Below are positions 38,617 to 51,245 of a stretch of 64,000 nt of DNA, piece after piece (position 1 is the stretch's first letter; every line of letters begins with the position of its first letter). Below the pieces are notes generated by a model. The model was not told the DNA's origin and did not search any database. It worked only from the letters and a program-made list of their open reading frames with translations. Position numbers and translations under genes: made by a program. The stretch lies in the NCBI RefSeq assembly GCF_023278565.1, contig NC_064677.1:2356001-2420000 (forward strand), in the 5' to 3' direction. Source of the stretch: Colletotrichum lupini. Its lineage: Eukaryota; Ascomycota; Sordariomycetes; Glomerellales; Glomerellaceae.

Positions 38617-39711
38617 TAGTGGTTTCTTTCCGGCTTTATAAATATAAAAGATCGACCTTAACGGGATTACGTTTTTAAAGGAAATTATACGATACGGTAT
38701 ACTTTTTAATTATATAATATGCGCAATATGCCCTAAGTACGCGCTTAACGTAATATAATAAGTTTAATACGAAAACCGCTATATAATTTAAAATAAGTAA
38801 GCTACCCTACTATTTATTAATAATAGGCTAAGTAATATACTTACGTAGCGGCGCTAGTTAAAAAGGTTAATAATAGAAGTTAGCTATAATAATTAGCCAT
38901 AATAATCGGCCGTAATAATTAAAAGCGGCCCTTAATTATAAAGGTTTTAAACTTTAATAATAACATAAAAGTTTTTAAAAAAAGGGCTAAATAGGCTAAT
39001 ATTTATTACTTAGAGCTCGTAAAGATTCTTTTTATCCTTATCGCTTTCAATATTACTTAAAGCTACTCTCTATTTAAACTAAATAAATTTACTAAATAAA
39101 TTTATTAAATAAACTTATTAATATATAAACTACTACCTTAATAAGAACCTACTCTATTTTTAGTATATAGTTAGTAATTAGTAAGCTAGAACTTTTTAAA
39201 AATACTTATTAATAAGTCTACCCCTCTCGGGCTAAGCGCCCTCTCTAATTAGCTTAACGCTATAGCTATCGTAACTAACGTAAATATACCTAAGGATTAA
39301 TAAAATACTTTTTAATAATATAGAATTTAGCTAAATAATAATACGAATGCTATAAATAGCCGGGTTAATACGGACATTAAAATTTAGTATATTAATACTA
39401 ACTAAGAAATTATATTTTATAAAATTAAAAATCCCTTTAATATAGGCTATATTATAAATATAAGGGAATATATAAAGGGCCCCTTAACCCTTAACGAGAA
39501 GGAGTATATAATATAAAATTTAGTTACTTATACGGGCTAATATTAAAAGGTTTTATATATATTAAAATAAGTATAGCTCGCCTTTTAAACGGGCGGGGAA
39601 AGGTTAGGAGCTATTTTAATTAGTAGTTAAGTATAGAGCGTAATATACTTAGTTTTCTTTAATACGTAATATATAATACGGCCCCGGCGGATTGCTCCGT
39701 CGGGGGGATAC
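38617..39711 (+). mobile_element. R1.1 repeat, copy 2 (1,095 bp, complete, reference orientation)
   Basis: It begins TAGTGGTTTCTTTCCGGC (TGGTGG before RIP, as in copy 1) and ends with a hairpin at 39,682-39,705 (CCCCGGCGG, loop ATTGCT, CCGTCGGGG) followed by GGATAC. An 11-bp duplication flanks it. The tail after the hairpin differs between copies (GGATAC here, AG in copy 1, none clear in copy 3), which would fit an RNA-copied 3' end. No terminal inverted repeats and no open frame were found. The hairpin near the 3' end recalls Helitrons, but Helitrons make no target duplication. Confidence 0.85.
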
Positions 39712-39722
39712 TAAGTAGTATA
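39712..39722. repeat. right 11-bp target-site duplication of R1.1 copy 2
   Basis: TAAGTAGTATA is identical to 38,606-38,616. Confidence 0.85.
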
Positions 39723-42700
39723 ATACTTATAAATTATATAATATATAAAAGTAAGCTATAATAGGGCTTATTTTAGTAGCTACATTTAGCTATTAAAAAC
39801 TAATAAATAAAAAAGGATTAGGGAGTTAAAGAATTAATAAACTAGTCGTAGCTACGTAAATAGTTTAAAAAGATATAGCTAAGGAATTATAATAAGTACT
39901 CTAAGGTATATAGTAAGGATAGGTAAAAGTAAGGGTCGCTTACTAAATATAGTACTTAAGTCTAAAATAGCGATTATTCTATAATTAATAGCCTACTAGA
40001 TTCGGCGGTAAAAGCTATTAAAAACGGTAGTAAACTAGCCGTTTCTTAGTTTAAAAAAGTAGTTTAAATAAAATTCTTTTAAAGCCCTTAACGCGTTATA
40101 TATATAAAAACTTATAATTAAGACCCTTATTAACGGATATATAATTAAATTATTTATATAAATAATAATTTACGACGCCCGAAATATAAAAATTAATAAT
40201 ATTTAAATATAACTTAAAGTTATTTTTAAAGCTCTTAATAATAAAATCTAAGTATAAGTAAAAAAGCTAATAGTAATAATAACCCTAGCTTAGTTCTTAA
40301 ACTACTTTAATAATAAAAAGAGTATTTTAATTTATATAGGTAAAAATAAATATCCTATATAAAATAATTATTAAGTATAATAGGTAATAACGAGCTCTTT
40401 ATATAATAATAACCTAGTTTCCGAACTAAGGTTAGTTTTAGAAAAAAGAGGATACTAAAATACTCCTTATTTATTATAAAGACCGGAGTTTAATAATTAC
40501 TAACTAAACTATAACTACTAGTAGTTTAATAAGTAATCTAATTATAATTAGTATAACAACTTTAATTATTTAAATAACCGTACGCTAGTTACTTAATATA
40601 ATAACTTGCATAGAAATAATAATTATTAACAAAGTAATTAATTCAATAATTAACCTACGACGTAGGCTAATAACTAAATAATTAATATTATATAATAAAT
40701 ATAATAAAATACTTAGTCTTAGCTATACTAACCCCCCTAAGTAAGAAGTTTTATAGTATTATTATAATTTAATAAGTATATTTATAACCTTAATAATAAC
40801 TTTAATAAACTATATTAGTAATACGATAATTACTATTTAAACCGTTCTAATTATAACTAACTACGTTATATATATATATAAGCCTATGTATTAGAAAAAT
40901 AAAATAAAGAGCTATTAAGATAAGATAAGGATTAAAATTTGAAATAAGCGTACTATAATAATAACTAACTAAAGGAACTAAATATAAATAATGATTTTAA
41001 TAATATAAACTACGGACTTCTAAACTACGATCTAATACCTATAATTAGGGACATCGTATTTTTTATTACTAACTCTTTAAATATATATAACTATAAGAAA
41101 TATAATAAGTAATTCCCTTTAAATAATAAACTATTCTAATACCTCTATAACGTATATAACGTAAGTCTTTAATATAAACTATAAATACTAATAGCTAATA
41201 CCTTTTTTAAGATTCCTTAATTACTAAATAACGAGGATTAGAAAAAAGCGTACTTAATAATATTATATTAATAATAGAGGATAATATAATAACTATTTTA
41301 TTAATAATAAATATTCTAGCTACTAATAAAGCTAAACTACTTATTATTATTTTTAATACGGATTTTAAACTAAATATTAAAATAGGATTTAAAATAAGAA
41401 TATTTATTATTATATAACTACGACTTATAACTTTCCTTAATAACGATATTAAAGAGGAGGTTTATACTAATATACGCTATAGTCAATTAATTACTAACTA
41501 ATCATAAATTATAGCTACTTTCTTATTCTTAAAAATTAAATAACGCGCCGTTCTTTTAATTATTAAAAGTATTAAAATAAATATATACTAAATATAAAAC
41601 TATATAATCTTCTTATTTTATATTAAGGGTATTACTATAAATAATAATATACTATCCTTAGTATACTTTATATAAGAGATATTACTAATTAATAACTTAT
41701 AAATAAATATATTAATTAGTACTAATATTATAAGATTAAAAGAATTTAAAATCGACTTCGCTACTTCTATTATTATTATTTAATTATTATTATTATTCTT
41801 TTACTTTTATTAGCTACTCGGGCAGTTTTTAATATCGTTTTTATAATATTACTATACGGTATTAGTAAATACTTATACTATTTTACTAGACTATTTGTTT
41901 TAGATTTTCCTTAATTTCCCTCTTATAAAGTTTATAACTACGGATTATTAATAGCGATATTAAGCGCCTAATACTACTATTTTATAAGCTTACGCACTTA
42001 GCTAAGTTAGCTACCCTTTTAAGTAATAGTAGCTTATGATAGTATAGTATCGGAGATGCCCTCGTCGCTACTATTAAGAATAATACCGACCTCTATAAGC
42101 TCTTATTACTAATATCTATTATATATATATATATATATTCGTTACCTCGTTTCTTTTATTAAAGTTAAAAACGCTTCCCTTGCCGTCCGTCGCTATTATA
42201 CTATTATTATTACTATTTAACCGTTTATTTTAAATATACTTTATTAAAATACTAAGACGCTAACTCGTCGACCCTTAGGGCTTTTTTAATAGCTAGAAGT
42301 TATTTAATCCCGCGAGTATTATATCAAACGACCCCGAGCTATAAAGAGACTACCTTAATAAATACTATATTAATAATATTAACGTATAAAAAATAGATAA
42401 ATATATTATAATAAGCGTCGCCCTTATTAGTACCTTTTTAATATAATAAAGTAGTATAAATAAGCCTAGACTTAATAATATAATTAGGAGCTTAAAAAGA
42501 GTATAAGTGAGCGTATTAAATAAGAATATTAGGGAGAGGTTATTATTAAATAAGATAAAGGGAGAAAATAAGGGGTAGTATTTAGCTATTAAGAAGGCGA
42601 TTAATATACTACGGCGGCGGGGTTATTAGTATCTTAAGTTTAGTTAGTATTAATAGCTACGGCCGGCTATTATTAGTTATAAAGTTTATTACGTAATAAA

Positions 42701-43477
42701 AACTTAGTATTAACCCCAGTAAACTAGCTTGCCCGTAAAGGTAAAGATAGCCCCTAATGAGGCGGACCGGACCCCAAAGGGTATTATTTAATTATATAAT
42801 ATTAACGTCCTAGTATTTTATGATACTAAACATAAACTACTTATTAAAACTATAATCTAATTAGCTACGATAATAACTATACTACTATATATATTTTCCC
42901 TACTCCTAGTTTTATATTCCGTGATAACTAATAAAAACTTACTATTTAAACTAGTACTATATAATAAGTTCGTATTTTATGTATTATTAATTAACGAGAA
43001 TATATATTATATTATAATTATTAATAATACTGATAAACTTATTATAATCCCTATAAAGACTAAGGTCGGCTCTCTTAATTTAATTATTGAAAAAACTTAT
43101 TATTAATAAGTTAATAACGACTAAATAAGCTTAGTAGCTAATTTTAGTAATACGGATAGTAAGCTAAACGAGGCTATAATTTCTAAATTAATAAAGGTCT
43201 AGCTAACGGACTAAATGAAAAAATATATAATTAGAATTATAATATATAACGGAGTTAATAAAATAAATTACTTTATACCCCTACTAAACTATTTTTAAAA
43301 CGTCTTTAGGGATACCGGCTTTATTAATTTTCTTAAAAACTAATAAATACGAATTATTTTTAAACTAGGCTAAGAGAAAGAGGTCCCTAGAACGAGGAAA
43401 ATTTACTATTTAAGATTTAATAAAAAAGAAGTCGTCCGAAAATAATTAAATATACTTATTAACTAAGGATAACTATA
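39723..43477. other. RIP-degraded sequence, unassigned
   Basis: Includes an AT microsatellite (about 42,116-42,140). A short pocket at 42,720-42,775 (CCCCTAATGAGGCGGACC) is richer in GC and keeps a TpG. A plus-strand open frame at 42,921-43,106 (61 codons) has an ATG but no recognisable motif, no partner and no codon-use contrast; I regard it as chance. Confidence 0.45.
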
Positions 43478-43652
43478 TATAATAAATTTAAGATATAGCT
43501 AGTAATAAGACGCCGATAACTTAACAACTAGTATACGGATCGCATTATAAAAGGACCTTTTAAAACGCAAAGCCCTTATAAAAGACTTTATAAACTTTAG
43601 TTTTATAATATACTTATACTTATATTATAGCCTCGCTAGTTAAGTACTTATA
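43478..43652 (+). repeat. gypsy A LTR, copy A1 (175 bp)
   Basis: It is homologous over its whole length to 57,429-57,603, also 175 bp, with mainly RIP-type differences. It starts TATAATAAATTT (TG before RIP is likely) and ends AGTACTTATA. It precedes the gag region of A1 in the same place as its counterpart precedes the gag of A2. A matching 3' LTR was not found for either copy, so the name LTR rests on position and on its LTR-like termini. Confidence 0.6.
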
Positions 43653-43899
43653 ACTTAATCTCTTATAATTTTAAAACTTTTACTTTTATAAAGTAACTAA
43701 TATAAATAATAATAAATTATAAAAACGAATAGAACGTTAATAAAATGACGCTTAGTTATTAATAAAAAGCTATTAATATTAACGAGCTATAGCTATTTAA
43801 AATTAATTATTTAACTTTATTTTATCTAAGGGAACGAGCTTAATATAAAATAAGTCCTATTTAAATATTAATATCTATAAAAAAGCTAAATAAAAAAGA

Positions 43900-46680
43900 T
43901 AATCGGAGTAAATTACTCTTACGAGTTAGTTATTTTATTAATAATCCGAGGACCCTATTTGTTATGAATAGGGCGTTTATTAATAACCGATTACTAAATA
44001 TATAAAGTTAAAATATATATAAAAGCGTAGGTAATGCTAAAATAGTTAATTTAATAAACCCTATAAGCTTAATAATAACCTATTTTTATAAAATAATACA
44101 AATAATAATTAAAAATTAAAACTAAGAGCGGTATTAATATAAAGAGCTCGTTTAATAACTTACTAAGTAGTTAGTAACGTATTTAAGTTTATAAAAATAT
44201 AAAAAGCCTCCTTTTTATAACTATAAACCGATTGAAAAAGAGTTTATCAATACTTAAGTAATAAACTAAATTATCACTATAAAAATAGGTAATAATTTTT
44301 ATATAAAAAGTATTATAAAATAGTATATTAAGTAGGCTATATTTAAAATATCTTTATTATTATAAATATAATAATATAATTATAAAAAAAGCTTTGAAAA
44401 TCCCCTTTTTTAAAATTACTTCTTAGCGTTCGTTTATTAATAATATATAGACCTTAAAACTTAAGAATAAAAATATTATAAAAAGCTAAAGATAAAGAGG
44501 TTAAAAAAGGGCTAGACCCTAACTTAGTTCCTCGCTAAGTAGTTAATAATTTATTATAACCTAAGTATAAAGAATATAGAGAATTTAAAAATAAAAATAT
44601 ACTAATTCTTTTTTAAATTACTATCTTAGCTATAGGACGATTTAATTCGATATAAAGTTTTAATTAAAAAAGTACGTAATATAGCTTACGAAACTAATTA
44701 ATTATAATTATTAAATTAGTAAAAGGGCGGTAATTAGTTATAAAAGGATAGTAAAAAGAGGTTATATTTATTATTAAAATAATTACGTTAGATATCCCCC
44801 TTTTATAAAAGAAAGAGTAAAAAGAGTAAAAAGAGCTAGGTTTTAAAGACTTATTAAGAGTAATATTATAAAAGCTATATAATAAAAGTGCTTACGCTAA
44901 GCTATTATAAAAGCGTTATAATAATAATATTAAGTACTTTATATATAATAAAATAAGCTATATATTTAGTAAGTACTAAAGAAATAAGTCAGGAAGTAAA
45001 GGTAATAATAAGCTAATATACCCCTAATCGAAGCTAATATTAATAACTATTTAATAAGTTATTACTAAGCTAGGAGTTATAGAGGTTAACTTATTAAAAA
45101 ACGAGTAAATATAAGTAATATACTTAATATACTCATACTAAGTATTAAAAAAGTATTAATAAAAATGATTATAAAGGGTAGGGTGATAGTTTTACGAAGT
45201 ATTACTAAAAAGTTAATAAAAGTTAATATAAATATATACTCCGAGATAAATATTATTAATACTAAGCTCGTAACTTACTTAAAGTTAACCCTAGCTATTA
45301 TTATAGCTCTTTTATTAAGGGATTTTTAAAATAAAGCTATAAACTAAGGAAAAGCTTACTAATTAACGCTCTTTTTTATCGATTATTATAAATAATTAAA
45401 AAAGATTTAATAACTATTTGCTATAATTAATAAAAATAAAAAAATAATAAACCTCTTATTATTATAATTATTAATAAGCTAAGAGGGTATTTATATTAAT
45501 ATAATAACGAATATATAGTTATATAAGGCTATTTTAATTACTGAACTAAAAATAATAGTTCGTAATATTATTAAAACTTACGAGAGGGCTTATATATTAT
45601 ATATTATTATTATAAAAAGTATTACGAAAGTAATAGAAACTAAATTAAAAGAGGGTCTATTATTAGAACTTTAATTAGAAATAGAAACGTTTAATAAGTA
45701 ATTAGTAAAAGGACCGTAATTATATAGCGGGGTAAAATACTTAATTAACTTAGTTCTAAGTACTAAACTACTATATAGTCCTATCTATTTATTAAATAAA
45801 AAATAACTTAATAAGCTTTATACGTATATAATTAAGAACTTAATAAACGATCGTATTATATTTTTAGTTTATAAAGCTAGAGTACCGATCCTCTTTATAC
45901 TAAAAAAGGACGGCTAAATAGAGTAGACTTTTTAAATATTGAGAGAATATTTAAAGATTTATACTAAGGGCTCGCTAAATAAGTATATAGCATAGCTAAA
46001 AAAGGCTAAGTTTATATATAATAATAACTAATACTTTATTATAAAAATATCCTTATATATAGTATTATATAATTACTACCCTAAGTACGTTAAATATATA
46101 CTTAATTATAAAACTATAGTCTAAGGGGTTTAGATAAGGGTCTAAAGAATTAGGGAAATTAGGGCTAGGCTACGTAAGTATAAGTATAAGCTTTTAAAAG
46201 CTAAATAGCTTATTATAATAAAAGATATACCTTAAAGAGGTTTAATTATAAAGAGGTTATCGGCTTATTAATAAAGAATATACGATTTAAAAATAATAAA
46301 CTAGCGCTAAGATATATTAAAATAATTATAATTAAAGAAGTCAAGAAATAAGCTTACTAAGTATATTTACTAAAGTAATATCAGAGAATACATAATATTT
46401 CTTTAGTTTTTTAGTTTAAGTTATAAAGAAATTACCGAACGGTCGGTAATTAGATAATAAATCTCTTAGAGTTAAAAAATAAATAAGACGTTTAAAAAGT
46501 TAAAGAAATCGTTATAAAATAAAATAAGAAAGGGAATTTATAATATTTTATTAAATAAGCTAAGTAGCTTACTAAGTATAATATATAAAAGCTTATTAAG
46601 TATTTTAAAAAGGTAATAAAAATAATTAAAAGATTTAAATACTATAGAAAAAGGGTATATATAAAATAAAATAATAAATA
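43900..46680 (+). pseudogene. gag-pol relic of gypsy A1 (gag, start of RT, end of integrase, chromodomain)
   Basis: A Gag-like helical region lies near 44.3-44.8 kb (segments like LFQNYFLAFVYQQY and KRLKKGQTLTQFLA). The lead-in to RT at about 45.74-45.91 kb has the SPIYLLNKK and PILFILKKDG motifs. After the deletion junction the integrase resumes with TER(T) and ILREYLKIYTKG, and the C-terminal part shows AYQVYLLKQYQRIHN (about 46.35 kb) and a chromodomain-like YFIKQAKQLTKYN segment (about 46.44-46.65 kb). TAA/TAG stand in place of Gln/Trp throughout. The RT palm, RNase H and integrase catalytic core are missing, so this copy could not have been autonomous even before RIP. Confidence 0.75.
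45909..45914 (+). other. deletion junction in gypsy A1
   Basis: The bases GACGGC join KKDG of RT to DGQTERT of integrase in the same frame. In A2 the RT side reads GACGGT and the integrase side AATAGC, which is GATGGC before RIP. The shared GA(C/T)GG at both sites suggests deletion between short direct repeats. Confidence 0.75.
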
Positions 46681-47096
46681 TTAAGTTTATAATAAGGAGT
46701 TATTAAAAATAAGTTAATTAATAATACTTTATAAAACCCTTTTTATTTAGCTTAGCGCAATTTTTAAAAAAGAATATAATATTATAACTCTTAGTAATAT
46801 ATTATTAAAGAATCGCTAAGATCTAGCTATATAAGGGGAGTAACTTATATAATACTCATAATAATAATAGTAGCTTTAATATATACTTTTAAAACGTAAT
46901 AATTAATAATAATAATCCGCTTAGTAAATAAAAAGTAAAGAGGCTTCGTATATATACTTAGCTAACTATTTAAAATAAAGCCATTAACTTTATTAATATT
47001 ATAATAAGTAAAAAAGAAGTAGTTAAAGTTATACAAAGTATTATATATATTAATAATAATAGTTCGTAAAGTATTCGCTACTTAGTTATTATTAAA

Positions 47097-47216
47097 AGCT
47101 ATAATAAAAAGTATAATAAGAGCTATAATAAGAAGTATAATAAGAGTTATAATAAGAGGTATAATAAGAACTATAATAAAAAGTGTAATAAGAGCTATAA
47201 TAAGAAGTAAAGTAAA
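47097..47216. repeat. 24-bp tandem repeat, five units
   Basis: Units close to AGCTATAATAAGAAGTATAATAAG repeat five times; each is itself two 12-bp halves. Undoing RIP (TAA to CAA, AAG to GAG) gives an eight-residue repeat of the type ELQQEVQQ, so a former Gln/Glu-rich coiled segment is possible. It lies just downstream of the A1 homology. Confidence 0.8.
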
Positions 47217-48244
47217 AAATAAAATAGGGAGCGTAATATTATTATTATTAATAATAGGTTAGGGACGGGGGACGTTATTTAAAGTAATATTATTATAATT
47301 TTAATTAAACTAAAGGACCTTAATAATATTAATATTTATAAAGAACTTATACATATCGAACTATTAATTACGACCTATAACTTTAACTTTAATATAAATA
47401 ATAATTTTATTAAGGTATTATAAAGCTTTTATTTAAAATAAGAGGAGTATAATATTAGCCTTATTAAAATTTAAAGTAATATAACTAAGAGCTAAGGAAC
47501 CCTTATTTATATTAAAAAGAGCGTTGTAAATAGGGGTTAATAAGTTATTAATATTAAAATAGCGGCGCTTGTTATAATATTATGAAAAAAGAATTTTTTA
47601 AGTTATTATTAAGCTTTTTAAATTTAACATCCTTGTGCTAAGACTTATTAAATTTAGATTTAAAATCGTCCCGCTCGTTATTATTATTAAGAATATAGTT
47701 AATAATAAAAATATACTTTTTAATAAGAGTCTAAGTCTTAGGACTATAAAAAATAAAAATACCGCTATATATAATAATAATATAAATAAGTACTTTATTT
47801 ATAAAAACCTTAATAACGCGTTTATAAAAAATTAAAAAAAATATAAAACTCTTAAATATACGTAATAATAATACTTTAAAAAGTCTTTTTATAATACTAG
47901 CTTAATAAAAGAAATCTAAGTTAATAAAACAAAAGTTTACTAAACGATTACTAACGACTTATTATAATTAAAATTAATAAGTTTAAATACTCGTAGTTAG
48001 TAACGAGCTCTTAAAAAGTAACCTATTTAAAGTAGACCTTCTTCTCCTTATTAATCGCTAATAAGTTAGTAATATAAGTAATAACCTTTTTTTATATATT
48101 AATAATATAATTAAAAGTATAAAAAACGTAGCTATACTTATAAAAATTAAGGTTACCCTATTCCTTAGTATTATAAAACTTTATAAGAGTATTTTAAATA
48201 AACTAAGCGGCGCTATATAACTCCTTAAGAACTTAAAGAATATC
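47217..48244. other. RIP-degraded sequence between gypsy A1 and gypsy B
   Basis: No domain is recognised. A plus-strand open frame at 47,635-47,835 begins CTTGTGCTAAG-side and is 66 codons of Lys/Asn/Ile-rich sequence without motif; I treat it as chance. The flank immediately at 48,244 is the target into which gypsy B inserted. Confidence 0.45.
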
Positions 48245-48249
48245 GTTAG
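48245..48249. repeat. 5-bp target-site duplication of gypsy B, left
   Basis: GTTAG precedes the 5' LTR; ATTAG follows the 3' LTR at 56,684-56,688. The single difference is G/A, a RIP-type change. Confidence 0.75.
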
Positions 48250-48788
48250 TATTATAACTTAATATATATAACTAAGACTAGGGCCTACCCCGTAAGCTTA
48301 TAGCGGCTATAATATACTATATATATAAAAATACGGAATATAAAATAACTCTTATAGAATAGAAAAATTATAAATAAGTTATATATAGATAAAAAGTAGT
48401 AATTACGTAATAAAGTAATTATTATAATTACTCCAAGTAAGCGCTTACTAATATTTACTAAGTAATTATTGAAATAAATAAAAGTAATTATAATAAAGGA
48501 TATATTTATAAATAGATTTATATATAATATAAACTTAAGCTAGGCTTAAGGATAGACTTCTTATAGCGTTTTTAGTAATTAACTTAGTATTAAATCTTAC
48601 GATCGCTTTTAGCTATTTTTATTAAGAACCCCTTTTAATAAAATTATAATTAATAACTAAAGCTTTACTTACTTTACGACTTATGAATATAGCTTTAAGG
48701 AAGCTATTTATAATTATAATACTATTTAATTAGTACTCGTAGCCTTAACCTTTATTAATATACTTATTATAACTAACTAGTTATAATA
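48250..48788 (+). repeat. gypsy B 5' LTR (539 bp)
   Basis: It matches 56,145-56,683, the same length, with differences that are mostly C/T or G/A. It starts TATTATAACTTAATATATAT and ends TAGTTATAATA; the first TA is likely a RIP-changed TG and the last TA a changed CA. Boundaries were set by the end of homology and by the flanking 5-bp duplication. Confidence 0.85.
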
Positions 48789-49695
48789 CTTTAATTACTC
48801 CTATTTAATAAGTTTACTTTACGAAAAACTAACTAAGTAATACGAATATATTAACTATTAATAATAATAATACGGCGTAGCTTATTAAAATAGCCGCACT
48901 TACTATTTAATAACTATATAATATAATATTTAAATTTAAAAACGAGAATAAGTAATTTTATACTTAGTTTATAATACCTCGACTTTTTTTTAATATTTAG
49001 AACTAAGTACCCTAAACTGAAACCCTACGACGGGTCCCTAAATACTCTTTAAAAATTCCTTACTTAAACTAAAGCTTATTTACGCTATTATAGAACCTCT
49101 TTTATTACTAAAATTAATAAGGTTTACTATATAGCTTTATTCTTTTTAAAGAAATACCCTTACTTAGTTTAAACCCTCTATAAAAAACTACTTTAAAAAC
49201 GAACGCAATATTTAAAATAAGAATACTAAGAAAATCTTTAGTAACTATAATAAGTTGGAAAGAAAACTTAAAAAAACTTTTAATAACTTTAATAAAAAAC
49301 GAATTACTAAACAAAGGCTTATAACTTTTATATAAAAAGGATTAGCTAGTAAGTATATGTTCAAATTTAAATAAATTACCTCTAAGCTTAATTAGAATAA
49401 TAAAGTACTTATAATAGCTTTTTATTATAGCTTAAAAAAAGAAATTAAGGACGACCCTTTTTAGTAAGACTAGCTTAATAAGCTCTATAATTATATTAAT
49501 ATAACTATTAAAAATAATAATTAACTTTACGAATAATACTTTAAATAAAAAAGGTAAAACGCTTAGAATAACTAATCTAAGCCTAAGAATAGACGTAAAT
49601 ATAAACTAACGACTATTATAACCGAGTATTATAGCGGATTTATAAATCTTAGTATTACTAAAAAAGAATAACCTTGCTAAAAAAAGGACTTTAAA

Positions 49696-49737
49696 TATTA
49701 TAACTATAATAAACTAGGATATATAGCTAAAGATTAT
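49696..49737 (+). other. Gag zinc knuckle of gypsy B with all four ligands changed to Tyr
   Basis: The spacing CX2CX4HX4C is intact, but the ligand codons all read TAT: the three Cys (TGT) and the His (CAT) each became Tyr. TGT to TAT and CAT to TAT are the two strand outcomes of RIP. Confidence 0.8.
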
Positions 49738-51245
49738 TAATAACCTAAGCGTATTTAATACTAACCTATTTTAAAAAAGCGAGCTAATATTATAAATGAA
49801 AAAGTCCTCTATCAATAACTCTTATAAATAGCTTATTACGATAATAACTACTTTATTTACTAAGATAATAAAAAATAAATAAAATAGTACCCTAAGTAAT
49901 TTAAGAATATAAAACGAACCGGATACGATATTATATTATTTATTAAAACCCTAATAATAATAACTAAAAAAAAAGAAAATACCTACCTACCGACCCTGTA
50001 CTTTTAGAGAAAATAATATTAAATATATTACTATACTCTCTTAGATTTATAAAAATATAAAAGAGAAAGCTAAATTAGACCCCGTTATAAAAGATACGCT
50101 GTATTTTTTAAAAAACGGATTAAATAAAAACTCCTAGCTAATATAAAAGAATAGCTCTTTAAACTTAAAAAAGAGGGCCCGATATAAAAGAAATTATAAA
50201 TAGCCTCGTTTATATAATATAATAAAACTATATAAATTAGAAATAATCTATTAAGTTTAAAAAAGAATTCGATTTAAATAAAATCCTAACTAAGTTTATT
50301 TACATAATATAACGAGTAAACGGTAATAAAGAATTTATTTATAAAGTTAAGGAGTAGTTTAAAAACTTTTTATATAAAAATAAGATTAAAATAATTAAGA
50401 AACCGACTCTTAACTTCGGAGTTATAAAAAAAAGAAAAATTAACTTTAATTTTAAAAAAAAAATATTAAAATAGGACCTAGTTTTTTTTTTTTTGATAAA
50501 ATAGAATTACTTTATAATTTAGATAAACCTCGTAATATTACTTAATAACGTACTTAAATAAAAATCGATTATAAAGCACTACTTAGCGTTAATAATGCTA
50601 ATTTTAAAAAGGATAATAATAAACTATAGTATAAATATATTTATTTATCTAAAAATAACTAAGCTATTTAGTTCTATAGAACTAAGAAACGTAAAAGGTT
50701 ATAATAACCCCTTATATAAATAAAAACTATTCTCTACTCGACCCTAAAGACCTTTTTTATAAAGAATTATTCTAAGTAAAATACTTAAATAATAAATGTC
50801 TTTAGTACTTTATATATAAATAAAATAGCCGTTTTTATTTATAAAAACGCGATAATAAACTTATTAAAGATATCTATATAAAAAACTAATTACCTAGTTA
50901 AATATTACTAAGTTTCGATAATAATAATAAAGTAATATTCGGTCTAGACCCTAATTTTCTTATAAAATACCTTAATAATAAATATATAGAATAGGAAGAT
51001 TATAAATACGACCAATATTAAATTTATTATATTAAGAAAGCTAAGGTATAGAGAGAATAATAAGAACTATAGGAATAAGATACTTAATAAAAGAGGTATA
51101 TATTAAAAGACTAAAAGAGCTAATTATAAAATAGTAACGAGAGGTAAGAATAAAAGAAAGGTTTTTATATATAACTAAATAATATAATAACGTATACTTA
51201 CGAGTTAACTTTAATATTTATAAACGAGGACTAAACGCTATTATT

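Larger units (their letters stand above)
43653..47050 (+). mobile_element. Ty3/gypsy element A, copy A1, internally deleted
   Basis: Collinear with A2 (57,604-63,746) at the nucleotide level, with mainly RIP-type differences, from after the LTR to about 47,042. A1 lacks some 2.3 kb of pol (plus the later insertion in A2): the frame jumps at 45,909-45,914 from the RT fingers motif KKDG into the integrase motif DGQTERT. A1 also has about 35 extra bases just after the LTR. Homology to A2 ends where R1.1 copy 4 entered A2, so the 3' limit of A1 is not fixed. Confidence 0.8.

Noticed and set aside
38617..39711. R1.1 as a Helitron because of its hairpin near one end
   Set aside because: Helitrons insert between A and T without target duplication; R1.1 copies have clear 11-16 bp duplications and no CTRR end common to all copies.
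38617..39711. R1.1 as a solo LTR
   Set aside because: The target duplications are two to three times too long for LTR integrases, and no internal retroelement sequence abuts any copy.
32222..39711. Copies 1 and 2 as long terminal inverted repeats of one 7.5-kb composite element
   Set aside because: Each copy has its own distinct flanking duplication (15 bp and 11 bp), so they inserted independently.
42116..42140. Origin or centromere signal in an AT microsatellite
   Set aside because: A short (AT)n run is expected in such DNA and nothing else supports a function.
42921..43106. Plus-strand open frame of 61 codons
   Set aside because: No motif and no homologue recognised; base context is as RIP-mutated as its surroundings.
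47635..47835. Plus-strand open frame of 66 codons
   Set aside because: Lys/Asn/Ile-rich composition follows directly from A+T-rich DNA; no domain.
49114..49314. Minus-strand open frame of 66 codons
   Set aside because: It lies antisense to the recognisable gag of gypsy B and is a shadow of it.
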